Below the pieces are notes generated by a model. The model saw only the letters and a list, made by a program, of their open reading frames with translations. It did not search any database and was not told the DNA's origin. A program made the position numbers and the translations under genes. This document shows positions 18,424 through 27,680 of a stretch of DNA of 64,000 nucleotides, piece by piece. How positions within the stretch are numbered: position 1 is the stretch's first letter; every line of letters begins with the position of its first letter. This stretch comes from Crocinitomicaceae bacterium (GTDB lineage: Bacteria > Bacteroidota > Bacteroidia > Flavobacteriales_D > Crocinitomicaceae), in assembly GCA_017983465.1 (NCBI GenBank), contig JAGOBK010000004.1:62001-126000 (forward strand), in the 5' to 3' direction.

Positions 18424-19371
18424 ATGCTATTGAAAACCAAGCTATTAACTATCTTGTTAGTTGCAGTAATTGGATCTATCCAAGCGCAACAAGATAAGCT
18501 CGTTACTCACTTTATTTTTGATAAAATGAGTATTAATCCGGGTAAAACAGGTCTTGACTTGTACAATGGAATTTGTGCGACATCTATTTACAGAAACCAG
18601 TGGGACAAAGTCAACGGGGCGCCTAATTCGGCAATCCTGAACATTGAATCAAATTTATCTCGTTTCTTACCTGGTGGAATCGGTATCAATTTCTACCACG
18701 ATGCAATTGGTTTTTCTCGTCAAAACAACCTTTTACTGAACTATTCATATCCAATTCAAATTGGACGCGCCGCAGTACTTGGTGTTGGTGTAGGTATCGG
18801 TATTATGAATTTTGGAATGGATCCTAGTTGGGTACCACCGACATCTGCTATTGATCCAACTTTGCCCGTGGGTTTTGCTGCTACAGCAGTAGATGCGAAT
18901 TTTGGTTTGTATTTCCAAGCAAAAGATTATTACGTTGGATTATCCTCAACTCACCTAACAGAATCTGATTTAACGAAGGCAGTTGCAACGGTTACACAAA
19001 GCTACCAAACAGCTCGTCACTATTATTTGATGGGTGGATACAAGTTTAAGGATGTAGCAAATGGAATAATCGATGCCCAAATGTTGGTCCGTACAGACTT
19101 CATTAAGTTCTCAGCGGATTTAAATGCACGATATCTATTTAAAATGGATGGTAAAGATGCATACGGCGGTTTGTCCTTTAGAACATCTGATGCAATCGCA
19201 GTGATGTTAGGATATTCCCCAATCCCGAAATTTCAAGTAGGATATTCTTATGATATTACTGTAAACAAATTAGCAAGTGTTTCTCGTGGATCACACGAGA
19301 TGATGGTGAAATATTGTTATTTCATACCACCACCTCCGAAGACGAAAGCGAGACACCCACGTATGTTGTAG
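18424..19371 (+). CDS. PorP/SprF family T9SS outer-membrane protein
   Basis: This 315-residue protein has a signal peptide (LLVAVIGSIQAQQ) and the family opening THFIFDKMSINPGKTG, followed by IYRNQWDKVNGAPNS. The rest is a series of amphipathic strands forming an outer-membrane barrel. PorP/SprF proteins act in type IX secretion, attaching or delivering cargo at the cell surface and, in SprF's case, supporting SprB. Its place directly upstream of gldK is the standard arrangement. The C-terminus ends in a basic tail (PPPKTKARHPRML) rather than a terminal aromatic strand. A possible promoter TATTTTAG lies at 18356-18363. Confidence 0.92.
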   Translation: MLLKTKLLTILLVAVIGSIQAQQDKLVTHFIFDKMSINPGKTGLDLYNGICATSIYRNQWDKVNGAPNSAILNIESNLSRFLPGGIGINFYHDAIGFSRQNNLLLNYSYPIQIGRAAVLGVGVGIGIMNFGMDPSWVPPTSAIDPTLPVGFAATAVDANFGLYFQAKDYYVGLSSTHLTESDLTKAVATVTQSYQTARHYYLMGGYKFKDVANGIIDAQMLVRTDFIKFSADLNARYLFKMDGKDAYGGLSFRTSDAIAVMLGYSPIPKFQVGYSYDITVNKLASVSRGSHEMMVKYCYFIPPPPKTKARHPRML

Positions 19372-19482
19372 TAGGCATACAAAATATAATGTAACCATTT
19401 TTATAGTTCTTACGTTATACCCCAAGTTAAATGAATCCTGTAGCAAGGTAATTTGGATAATGGCAGAACCAAAAACAAAAGA

Positions 19483-21519
19483 ATGAAAAAATTAATTAGT
19501 TTTTTATTTGTACTAACTTTCTTATACTCTTGTAGTGATGTAGAAGGAAATTTAGTAGGTGTGAGTGGTAGAGACACCTGGTATCCAGATGTTTTAGGAC
19601 CTGGAAAAATGCCTTTAGGCATGGTCTATGTTCCTTCTGGTGCTTTTCAATCCGGTGAGGATGACGAAGACATCATGGGAATGCATACAGCTCGTAAAAA
19701 AACAGTGTCTGTTCCAGCTTTCTACATGGACGCTACGGAAATCTCTAACAATGAGTACCGTCAATTCGTTCATTGGGTTCGTGACTCTATTGCTCGCGAG
19801 AAATTGTACAGAAGAAGTTTCGATGAAGAAGCTGAACGTTGGGTAAATGTTCCCGACAACTTCTTTAAAGAGCCATACCGTACACTGATGAATATGGGTT
19901 CTGATATTCAAGGGGGTAACACTTCATTCCAATTATTTATGGATTCAACCAACAATGCCAATGCGGATCAAACGTATTTGACGATGATGGGAACATACGA
20001 TAAAGGAAAAGGTAAAGGAAAAAAACTAGTAAATGGTTTCCAATACGACCAAAAGAAATACGGTATTACTTCATCTCCCGATCAGAAAATTGATGTGGTG
20101 ATGTCTGATGACGATTTGAGAGGTATTTTCCAAATGTATAGTGGAGCAGCTAAGAAAAATGCTCCGGACAAACAAGCTAAAGGTGGTACGGCAAAAACAA
20201 CGTACAACCAAGGTGGACGTATTGAAAACAGAAAATATTTCACATTAAACTGGGCTGAACCAGTTGATTATGAAGATCCAGAGATTGCATTTTTGTTATC
20301 TGATATGTATTACAGTGCAGATGAAAGTTTCTACAAAAGAAGAGAAATCGATACACGTTTGTTGTTCTTTGATTACTTCTGGATAGATTACAAAGAAGCA
20401 GCTCGTCGTGGTAAAGTGATTACAAAAGCAATTGATGCGCGTAAATCATTTGCTTACGATAGTTTAAATGGTGAAGCAGCAAATAACATCTACAGAAGAG
20501 ATCGTCGTGAACCACTTGGGAAAGATTATAAGTCTAATGACCAACACCGTTCAACATTATACACAGTTGATCAAAACACAAATAAAGTTTGGGTCGATAC
20601 AACGCTTTATGTTGATCAGTGGGCAGAAGGTGTGACGAAAATTAATGATACCAATTCATTGAAAGGATCCATTCTTGCGAATCCAGGTCAGGATTTAGAC
20701 TTAGGTTTTACAGATAGTAAAGGACAACACAATGCCATTCGTGGGCATACAGATAGAAGTCGTTTCATCATTAAGGAACGTATCAACATTTATCCAGATA
20801 CACTTTGTTGGGTAAGAGACTTTACGTATGCGAATCATACACCTATGGCGCAAAACTACTTCTGGAATACTGCATATGACAATTATCCAGTAGTTGGTGT
20901 CACTTGGCCACAAGCGAAAGCATTCTCAGTTTGGAGAACACAAATTTTCCACTCTTGGTTGCAATCAAATGGTGACTTGTTTGTAAACGATTTCCGTTTG
21001 CCAACAGAAAGTGAATGGGAGAGAGCAGCACGTGGAGATCTAGACATGGCACAATATCCTTGGGGTGGTCCATATATTAGAAATGCAAGTGGATGTTTCT
21101 TAGCAAACTTTAAACCAATGAGAGGTCGTTACTTCGAAGATGGTGGATTCTATACAGTAAAAGTTTACTCGTATAATCCAAATGGATTTGGTTTGTACTG
21201 TATGGCTGGAAATGTTGCTGAATGGTGTTCAACAGCTTATGATCCATCTGCGTATGAGTTTGAAACGGATATGAGTGCGGACTACGAGTACGATGCGAAA
21301 GATGGTGATCATCCAGCTAAAAAACGGAAAGTAACACGAGGTGGGTCGTGGAAAGATATTGGATTCTACTTAATGAACAGTACACGTTCATTTGAATACC
21401 AAGACACAGCTAAATCTTATATTGGATTTAGAAACACAATGACTCACTTGGGTCGTGGTGGTAAAAATATCGAAGCGGAGAACGGAGAAGAGATCCAAAG
21501 CGATATCACAATTAAGTAA
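19483..21519 (+). CDS. gldK: T9SS/gliding lipoprotein GldK
   Basis: This 678-residue lipoprotein has the signal MKKLISFLFVLTFLYSC, with the lipidated cysteine at residue 17. It contains a formylglycine-generating-enzyme (sulfatase-modifying, FGE/SUMF1) fold split by a long insert: GMVYVPSGAFQSG and MDATEISNNEYRQFV near the start, and RLPTESEWERAARG, GNVAEWC and TRGGSWKD near the end. GldK (PorK) forms the periplasmic ring with GldN/PorN under the outer membrane and is required for secretion and gliding. The ATG at 19483 is used because the longer frame (from a TTG) puts charged residues before the signal. It is the first gene of the gldKLMN set. Confidence 0.96.
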   Translation: MKKLISFLFVLTFLYSCSDVEGNLVGVSGRDTWYPDVLGPGKMPLGMVYVPSGAFQSGEDDEDIMGMHTARKKTVSVPAFYMDATEISNNEYRQFVHWVRDSIAREKLYRRSFDEEAERWVNVPDNFFKEPYRTLMNMGSDIQGGNTSFQLFMDSTNNANADQTYLTMMGTYDKGKGKGKKLVNGFQYDQKKYGITSSPDQKIDVVMSDDDLRGIFQMYSGAAKKNAPDKQAKGGTAKTTYNQGGRIENRKYFTLNWAEPVDYEDPEIAFLLSDMYYSADESFYKRREIDTRLLFFDYFWIDYKEAARRGKVITKAIDARKSFAYDSLNGEAANNIYRRDRREPLGKDYKSNDQHRSTLYTVDQNTNKVWVDTTLYVDQWAEGVTKINDTNSLKGSILANPGQDLDLGFTDSKGQHNAIRGHTDRSRFIIKERINIYPDTLCWVRDFTYANHTPMAQNYFWNTAYDNYPVVGVTWPQAKAFSVWRTQIFHSWLQSNGDLFVNDFRLPTESEWERAARGDLDMAQYPWGGPYIRNASGCFLANFKPMRGRYFEDGGFYTVKVYSYNPNGFGLYCMAGNVAEWCSTAYDPSAYEFETDMSADYEYDAKDGDHPAKKRKVTRGGSWKDIGFYLMNSTRSFEYQDTAKSYIGFRNTMTHLGRGGKNIEAENGEEIQSDITIK

Positions 21520-21557
21520 TCAATGTTAATCTATAGTTTAATTTAAAATCAAAAGTT

Positions 21558-22379
21558 ATGAGTGGTAATGGTGGTTTTTTTGCTTCAAGAAAGTACAAGT
21601 TATTTGTTAAATACCTTTCTGGATTTGGAGCATCGGTGGTAATTGTTGGTGCATTATTTAAGATCATGCACTGGCCTGGATGTGATGCGATGTTGATCGC
21701 GGGGTTGTTGACAGAGGCGGGGATTTTTGCATTTATTGCACTTGAACCAATGCACGAAGATCCAGATTGGACACGTGTTTTCCCTGAGTTAGCAGTACAA
21801 GAAAATAATGAAGAAAATCGTTTATTACCTTTATTGAAAAAAGGTGGTTTAGGTGGCGGTGGTGCTGCTGACGGTTTAGCAAAAGAATTGGATAAAGCAG
21901 GAATTGATTCAGCGTTATTAACACGTTTGAAAGATGGTATGTCCAACCTAGCAGATAACGCGAAGTCTCTTGGTGCAGTAGCAACAGCTGCTGGAGCAAC
22001 TGATTCTTACGTGAAAAGTTTAGAAACAGCTTCTGCTGGATTGACTAAATTGACTGACCAATATGCAACGTCTGCACAAGCTATCGCTGGTATTGCTGGT
22101 GAAGGTCAAGGTAACTTCGGTTCGGAAATGCAAAAATTAGGTCAAAACCTAGGAGCATTGAACAATGTTTATGAATTACAATTGAAATCTTCTCAAGATT
22201 ACTTAGACTCTTTAGGTCAAATGAGTGCTCTTCAAGAAAACATTAAAAATATTATGACGGATCTTGCTGCTTCAGCAAAAGATACGGCATCTTACCGTGA
22301 AAACATGTCCATGTTATCTCAAAACTTAACTGATTTGAATAACGTATATGGTAACATGTTAAAAGCTATGAGAGCTTAA
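21558..22379 (+). CDS. gldL: T9SS motor/inner-membrane protein GldL
   Basis: This 273-residue protein has two N-terminal transmembrane helices (about 15-35 and 43-60). They include the conserved KIMHWPGCDAML and the charged residue in LLTEAGIFAFIALEP. A long helical cytoplasmic domain follows to the C-terminus. GldL surrounds a GldM dimer to make the proton-driven rotary motor that powers type IX secretion and gliding. It starts 38 bases after gldK and is followed 53 bases later by gldM, so they are probably one transcript. Confidence 0.96.
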   Translation: MSGNGGFFASRKYKLFVKYLSGFGASVVIVGALFKIMHWPGCDAMLIAGLLTEAGIFAFIALEPMHEDPDWTRVFPELAVQENNEENRLLPLLKKGGLGGGGAADGLAKELDKAGIDSALLTRLKDGMSNLADNAKSLGAVATAAGATDSYVKSLETASAGLTKLTDQYATSAQAIAGIAGEGQGNFGSEMQKLGQNLGALNNVYELQLKSSQDYLDSLGQMSALQENIKNIMTDLAASAKDTASYRENMSMLSQNLTDLNNVYGNMLKAMRA

Positions 22380-22432
22380 TTTTAGTACGTACTAATTTTA
22401 TTTAATTACAAACAAACTAAAAGCTAGAAATT

Positions 22433-24199
22433 ATGGCAGGTGGTAAGGAAACCCCAAGACAGAAGATGATTGGTATGATGTACCTCGTTTTGACTGCTCT
22501 TCTTGCATTGAACGTTTCCAAACAAATTTTGGATGCATTCGTTGCGATTGAAGAAAACATTCAACGTGGGAGCATTACACAATTAGAGCGTGGTAACGCT
22601 GCAAAAAGTGCCTTGATCGAAGAAATGAGTTCAACGGCAAAAGACGAATCAGGTAAAGCAAAAATCGAAAAAATCAAAAAATACCTTGGTATGATTGAGA
22701 AAATCGATAAAGAAGCTGGTTCTTTAATCAAGTACATCGATGACATCAAGCTTGAAATGATGGAATTGGCGAAAGAAGATGTGAAAACGGTAAAAGATGA
22801 TGATGAAAAAGTGATTGTATGGAAAAAATACGATCCTAAATTTCCACTTCAACCAACTCGTTTGAACTTAATGGCTGTTCAAGCAAAGGATCAATTTGAT
22901 ATTCCAATGCATGAAATCGTCGGTTCTGAAATCACAAAATTAGATCCAACTAAACATGGCGCTAAGTTGTGGAAGCAATACAATGCTTTCCGTAAATTTA
23001 TTGTTGAGCAAACTGGAACATACCGTGAAGGGGAGAAAAACAATTGGAAAGTAAAGGTTACGGATATTAATGACAATATGCCTAACCTTAAATTGCAGGA
23101 AAAAATTGCTGCAATGATCAATGCAAAATCGAATAAAGTGAATCCAGAGGATGTAGAAGTTCTACTCGGACTTTACCAAGAGTTAACGAAAATCGAATTT
23201 GCTGATCACCATGAGCAAAAGAATATCCATTGGATGGGACGTACATTTGACCACGCTCCGATGGTAGGTGCTTTGGCTTCATTGTCTTCTTTGCAAAATG
23301 AGATTTTAAGTGCTCGTGCGAAAGCAGTGAACTTATTGAAAAGTAAAGTGACTGTTGGAGAATTCTCTTTTAATAAAATTCAAGAACTTGTTTCTGGTCC
23401 AGGTGTGGCTACGGAAGGTGAAGAAATTGAATTGAAAGTGACAATGGCAGCTTACGATTCAGATAACAATCCTGAAGTAACTGGTTCTGGTTCGATCGTT
23501 GTAAAAGATGGTGTTGGAACAGTGAAAACAAGAGCTTCTGGTTCTGGTGAAATGAATTTAAGTGGTACTGTAATGATCCGCAACAAGTCAGGTGTTGAAT
23601 ACCGACGTCCTTGGTCTTGGAAAGTGGCAATTGCGAAACCTCAAGGTTCTATTTCATTACCTGAAATGAGTGTTCTTTACAAAGGATGGAATAACAAAGT
23701 TGTTCCGGTTGTTGCAGGAATGGTAAGTTCGGATATTTCTGTTAACGGTGGATCCAAAACGAAAGCTTCTTGGACAGATGCAGATGGAAATAAGTACAAC
23801 GGATTCTATGTAAACATTACAGGTCCTTCGAAATTTGTAACGATTACATTGTCTGGTAAAGATAAAGATGGAAAGTCAAAAAGCTTTGGTACGTTTAAAT
23901 ACAAAGTGAAACCTTTCCCTAGTGCACAGTTACAAGGAACAACGATCTCTAAAACTACTGGTTTCAAAGCTGTAGTTAGTTTAGGTCCAGACAGTCCTTT
24001 TACAGGAGTAGGATTTACGGTAATGGGTGGTGAGGTATCAATCGGAAACGAAACAATTCCTTTCTCTGGTGACCGTGTTCCTTCTAGTGTTGTAGCTAAA
24101 ATAAAAGCTGGTAAGAAAATCGCGATTGATGTAACCTACAAAAGAACAGGTACAGCAACGCCATCTATTGCCTCAGGAGTTCTTAAGGTAGTTCCTTAA
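22433..24199 (+). CDS. gldM: T9SS motor/periplasm-spanning protein GldM
   Basis: This 588-residue protein begins MAGGKETPRQKMIGMMYL, with one N-terminal transmembrane helix (MMYLVLTALLALNVS) followed by four periplasmic domains. The C-terminal part holds the beta-rich domains that contact the GldK/GldN ring (for example the GSISLPEMSVLYKGWNN segment). Together with GldL it forms the rotary motor. The chain is longer than the roughly 515 residues of the best-studied GldM. Codon usage and spacing match the neighbours, giving no sign of transfer. Confidence 0.96.
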   Translation: MAGGKETPRQKMIGMMYLVLTALLALNVSKQILDAFVAIEENIQRGSITQLERGNAAKSALIEEMSSTAKDESGKAKIEKIKKYLGMIEKIDKEAGSLIKYIDDIKLEMMELAKEDVKTVKDDDEKVIVWKKYDPKFPLQPTRLNLMAVQAKDQFDIPMHEIVGSEITKLDPTKHGAKLWKQYNAFRKFIVEQTGTYREGEKNNWKVKVTDINDNMPNLKLQEKIAAMINAKSNKVNPEDVEVLLGLYQELTKIEFADHHEQKNIHWMGRTFDHAPMVGALASLSSLQNEILSARAKAVNLLKSKVTVGEFSFNKIQELVSGPGVATEGEEIELKVTMAAYDSDNNPEVTGSGSIVVKDGVGTVKTRASGSGEMNLSGTVMIRNKSGVEYRRPWSWKVAIAKPQGSISLPEMSVLYKGWNNKVVPVVAGMVSSDISVNGGSKTKASWTDADGNKYNGFYVNITGPSKFVTITLSGKDKDGKSKSFGTFKYKVKPFPSAQLQGTTISKTTGFKAVVSLGPDSPFTGVGFTVMGGEVSIGNETIPFSGDRVPSSVVAKIKAGKKIAIDVTYKRTGTATPSIASGVLKVVP

Positions 24200-24218
24200 T
24201 AGTGATAAATTAAAAGAA

Positions 24219-25481
24219 ATGCGTATGAAAAATGTATTGTTGGTTGTCGGATGTATGTTTACAGCAGTAAGCTATAGCCAAGATCGTCCTCAAAGAGGAC
24301 CCTATAATACATTGCCCAATGGGGTAAAAGACGGGGTCGTAATTAAGGAAGAAGTTCCTGTAAGACAAGCTGTTCAACCAGAATTCGTTCGCGAAGCGGA
24401 TTTAGTTTGGTCGAAACGCGTGTTTTCTCGAATTGATTCACGTGAAAAGATTAATCATGATATCTTTTTGCCTTATGATAACTTTGATGGTGATTTAGCT
24501 TCTGGCTCATCTTATCGTCCGTCTTCGCCTAACGACATCGATGATCCAACATGGAACAAAGATCAACGTCGTTGGTCCCTTTGGACAATCATGTTACGTC
24601 ACCTTATGTTGGGAGATTTAACAATGTACCGTGTTTCTAGTGAATTTTATCCAGATGTTGAGGATGGATTCAGCTTCAAGTATCCAATCGCACACCAAGG
24701 TCAAAACGACTATTTTGAGGTGAAAAAATACCGTAACGAAATCAACGGTGTGGTTACTTCAGGTGGTATTGGTCCTAAATTGCGTATTTACCGTCCAGTT
24801 TCTGAAGATACACTTGACATTGTTAAGACTGATCAAACATTAACTGCATATTTAGATTCATTGCGTTCAGATCCTGATTACGAAGATTTATTCGGAATTG
24901 AAATCACGAAATTGCAAGAGTGGTGGGACTTCGCTTCTGTGAACTCTCCAGTTCGTAAAGATGGTATCACGATGTACATCCCTTCTAACAATATTGTTGC
25001 TTACAATATCAAAGAGGATTGGTTTTTTGATAAAGAACGCTCATTATTGGATCGACGAATTATTGGAATTGCTCCTGTGGCACGTTATACCTACGAAGAA
25101 CCAGGAGAAGGAGAACTTCCAACTCGTGGTGAGTTATTGGTTTACGATCAAACAGGAAAGCCTTTTCTTTTCAGCTCTACAGGTAATACGTTTGAAGAGT
25201 ACGAAGGACGTGTTGAAGAACGTGAGATGTTCTGGATTTATTTCGAGGAGTTACGCAACGTAATCATTAACTATTACGTGTACAACGACCGAAATGATGC
25301 ACAATGGATGTCTATGGATGACCTGTTCTGGAAACGTAAGTTTAACTCAACAATCTATAAAGTATCAGATAAGTTTGATCGTGAGATTCAAGATTACAAA
25401 TATGGTGTAGATGCATTGTATGAGGCAGAAAGAATCAAAGAAGATATCCGTAAATGGGAACACGATTTATGGCATTTCTAA
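24219..25481 (+). CDS. gldN: T9SS/gliding protein GldN
   Basis: This 420-residue periplasmic protein has a signal peptide ending near VSYSQ (residue 21). The family features follow: DLVWSKRVFSRIDSREKINH, then DDPTWNKDQRRWSLWTIM, and a C-terminal MDDLFWKRKFNSTIYKVSDKF. GldN (PorN) pairs with GldK in the ring complex. Two ATGs (24219 and 24225) are possible starts, differing by two residues. It lies 19 bases after gldM and ends the cluster, with a strong terminator following. No gldO-type paralogue is seen in the window. Confidence 0.96.
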   Translation: MRMKNVLLVVGCMFTAVSYSQDRPQRGPYNTLPNGVKDGVVIKEEVPVRQAVQPEFVREADLVWSKRVFSRIDSREKINHDIFLPYDNFDGDLASGSSYRPSSPNDIDDPTWNKDQRRWSLWTIMLRHLMLGDLTMYRVSSEFYPDVEDGFSFKYPIAHQGQNDYFEVKKYRNEINGVVTSGGIGPKLRIYRPVSEDTLDIVKTDQTLTAYLDSLRSDPDYEDLFGIEITKLQEWWDFASVNSPVRKDGITMYIPSNNIVAYNIKEDWFFDKERSLLDRRIIGIAPVARYTYEEPGEGELPTRGELLVYDQTGKPFLFSSTGNTFEEYEGRVEEREMFWIYFEELRNVIINYYVYNDRNDAQWMSMDDLFWKRKFNSTIYKVSDKFDREIQDYKYGVDALYEAERIKEDIRKWEHDLWHF

Positions 25482-25500
25482 AATAATCGAATAAGTTGAA

Positions 25501-25530
25501 AGCCCCGTTGTGAAACGGGGCTTTTTTATT
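25501..25530 (+). terminator. Rho-independent terminator after gldN
   Basis: A 9-bp GC-rich perfect stem (AGCCCCGTT / AACGGGGCT) with a GTGA loop is followed by TTTTTT. It closes the gldKLMN unit. The next promoter element begins two bases downstream. Confidence 0.95.
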
Positions 25531-25531
25531 T

Positions 25532-25539
25532 TAATTTTG
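25532..25539 (+). promoter_or_regulatory. Promoter -7 element (TAATTTTG)
   Basis: TAATTTTG lies directly after the gldN terminator and ends four bases before the GTG start at 25544, another case of almost no leader. Confidence 0.55.
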
Positions 25540-25543
25540 TAAG

Positions 25544-26101
25544 GTGAAGTGGATAGGAAATAGAATCAGTTTTGTTGACCAACGTACGAAAACAACAATC
25601 GTAGTGGACCCAGAAAAGAACCTGTGGATCAATGCAATTATGGGTTCGTGGCTTGCCATGTGGTATGCAATTGGTGGAACGGTTTTTTGGGCACTTAATG
25701 TTATGCCCTTAAAAGAACAGGAAGTCATCATTTTATGGGTTTTTGTGGTGTTCTGGTGCTACTATGCGTTCAGAGTAACCAAATCCTTTCTTTGGATCAT
25801 GTTCGGACAAGAATTCATCAAGATTGATGACCGTGCCTTTCATTTGAAAAAAAGTATTTTATCCTACGGGAAATCTTATCCGTATTATTTCGATAACATC
25901 AAGAACATGACCTACGAAATTCCAAAGCAAGGTTCCATTCAAAGTATTTGGGAATCTTCTCCATGGATTAACGGTGGGGAACGTTTTTCCTTCGATTATT
26001 TCCAAAAGAAAATAACTTTTGGTAGAAAATTGTCCGAAAAGGAAGCAAAGTTGTTATCACAACTCATCACAAAGAAAATTCAAGAACGCGCAAAAAATTA
26101 A
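25544..26101 (+). CDS. Two-helix membrane protein of unknown function
   Basis: This 185-residue protein, read from a GTG start, has two transmembrane helices (about 30-52 and 59-78; [20 protein letters not shown] and [15 protein letters not shown]). A soluble C-terminal domain of about 100 residues is rich in aromatic and basic residues. The arrangement resembles small PH-like or EbsA-type membrane proteins, but no motif confirms this. Its stop is one base from the kbl start, so the two are probably co-transcribed and coupled. Function unknown. Confidence 0.7.
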   Translation: MKWIGNRISFVDQRTKTTIVVDPEKNLWINAIMGSWLAMWYAIGGTVFWALNVMPLKEQEVIILWVFVVFWCYYAFRVTKSFLWIMFGQEFIKIDDRAFHLKKSILSYGKSYPYYFDNIKNMTYEIPKQGSIQSIWESSPWINGGERFSFDYFQKKITFGRKLSEKEAKLLSQLITKKIQERAKN

Positions 26102-26102
26102 T

Positions 26103-27290
26103 ATGTACGGATCAATCAAACAATTTTTATCTGAAGAATTAAAGTCTATTGAAGAGAATGGACTCTTAAAGAAAGAACGAATTATTACAAGTCCGCAAGG
26201 AGCACAAGTAACCATTTCAACGGGTGAAGAGGTTGTTGTCATGTGTGCAAACAATTACTTGGGACTATCTTCACATCCAGAGGTAGTTTCTGCGGCTAAA
26301 AATGCGTTGGATACACATGGATTTGGTATGTCTTCAGTTCGCTTTATTTGTGGTACACAGGACATACATAAAGAATTAGAAGCAAAAATTGCGCAGTTCT
26401 ACGGGACAGAAGATACGATTTTGTACGCAGCTGCGTTCGATGCAAATGGAGGTGTTTTTGAACCCTTGTTTACCGAACAAGATGCAATCATTTCAGATGA
26501 ATTGAATCATGCTTCCATTATTGATGGAGTAAGATTAGCGAAAGCAGCTCGTTACCGCTACAAACACTCAGACATGGCTGATTTGGAGCAGCAGTTAATT
26601 AAAGCACAAGACCAACGTTTTCGAGTAATCGTTACAGATGGTGTCTTCTCCATGGATGGTGACATCGCCAAAATGGATCAAATTTGCGATTTAGCAGATA
26701 AATACGATGCGCTTGTCATGACAGACGAATGTCACTCCGCTGGATTTATCGGGAAAACAGGTCGTGGTGTTCCCGAACATTGTGGAGTAATGGATAGAGT
26801 AGACATCATTACAGGAACACTTGGCAAGGCTTTAGGTGGAGCAATGGGAGGATATACAACAGGTAAAAAGGAAATCATTGACATGTTACGTCAACGTTCT
26901 CGTCCGTATTTATTTTCGAATTCACTCGCACCAGCAATCGTTGGCGCATCGATTAAAGTTTTCGATATACTTAGCTCAACGACTGAACTAAGAGATCGCC
27001 TTGAAGAAAATACGCGCTATTTTAAAAAACAAATAATTGAAGCAGGATTCGATATCAAACCTGGAGACTCTCCAATTGTACCGATTATGCTTTATGATGC
27101 AGCACTTTCTCAAAAGTTTGCTAATCAATTATTAGAGGAAGGTGTCTATGCCATCGGGTTCTTTTATCCAGTTGTAGCGAAAGGACAAGCACGCATTCGC
27201 ACACAAATTTCCGCAGCACATACTCAGGCAGATCTTGATAAAGCAATTGCAGCATTTATCAAAGTCGGAAAGAATTTGAATGTCATCTAA
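26103..27290 (+). CDS. kbl: Glycine C-acetyltransferase (2-amino-3-ketobutyrate CoA ligase)
   Basis: This 395-residue PLP enzyme of the alpha-oxoamine synthase family resembles Kbl. It converts 2-amino-3-oxobutyrate and CoA to glycine and acetyl-CoA in threonine breakdown. Visible features are [15 protein letters not shown] near the start, [27 protein letters not shown] and the PLP-lysine motif [15 protein letters not shown] near residue 243. Serine palmitoyltransferase and KBL share this fold, but the overall match ([18 protein letters not shown]) favours Kbl. The ATG at 26103 is used because the longer frame runs through the upstream gene. No threonine dehydrogenase gene is nearby. Confidence 0.9.
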   Translation: MYGSIKQFLSEELKSIEENGLLKKERIITSPQGAQVTISTGEEVVVMCANNYLGLSSHPEVVSAAKNALDTHGFGMSSVRFICGTQDIHKELEAKIAQFYGTEDTILYAAAFDANGGVFEPLFTEQDAIISDELNHASIIDGVRLAKAARYRYKHSDMADLEQQLIKAQDQRFRVIVTDGVFSMDGDIAKMDQICDLADKYDALVMTDECHSAGFIGKTGRGVPEHCGVMDRVDIITGTLGKALGGAMGGYTTGKKEIIDMLRQRSRPYLFSNSLAPAIVGASIKVFDILSSTTELRDRLEENTRYFKKQIIEAGFDIKPGDSPIVPIMLYDAALSQKFANQLLEEGVYAIGFFYPVVAKGQARIRTQISAAHTQADLDKAIAAFIKVGKNLNVI

Positions 27291-27305
27291 GAAGGGACTA
27301 AATCC

Positions 27306-27644
27306 ATGAGTTATAAATTGAAATCTAAAGAGTTATCCACGTTTTTTTTGCTGGTATTCATCAGTCAATTATTCTTGGTAACCCTAGTTTCTTTCACCAT
27401 GGACTCGAAATTTGTTTCTTTCGATACAGAATTAACCACCGACGGTGATTTTTCGGATGAATTAGATTCTTCAGATGAAGGTGATTTCTCCCTATTACTG
27501 GAGGAGGAACTTGAGAAGGAATACTTTTTACATTCAGAAACGAATCTTTTCTTCCCAACAGAAAAGGAAGGGTTCTTCACCTATATTCATTCACAATCAC
27601 TTTTATTTCCTTTTAAATACCACCAACCTCCTGAAGACGTTTAA
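27306..27644 (+). CDS. Small acidic single-helix protein upstream of the SulP gene
   Basis: This 112-residue protein has one N-terminal hydrophobic helix (STFFLLVFISQLFLVTLVSF, about 11-30), which could be an uncleaved anchor. A very acidic stretch follows (about 40-72, runs of D, E and S), then an aromatic tail ending FPFKYHQPPEDV. I recognise no family. It is 15 bases after kbl and 36 before the anion transporter, in the same direction. A role with the SulP/carbonic anhydrase pair is possible but unproven. Confidence 0.6.
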   Translation: MSYKLKSKELSTFFLLVFISQLFLVTLVSFTMDSKFVSFDTELTTDGDFSDELDSSDEGDFSLLLEEELEKEYFLHSETNLFFPTEKEGFFTYIHSQSLLFPFKYHQPPEDV

Positions 27645-27680
27645 AGATAAGTTAGTTAACTATTTATTAAAACGATTAAA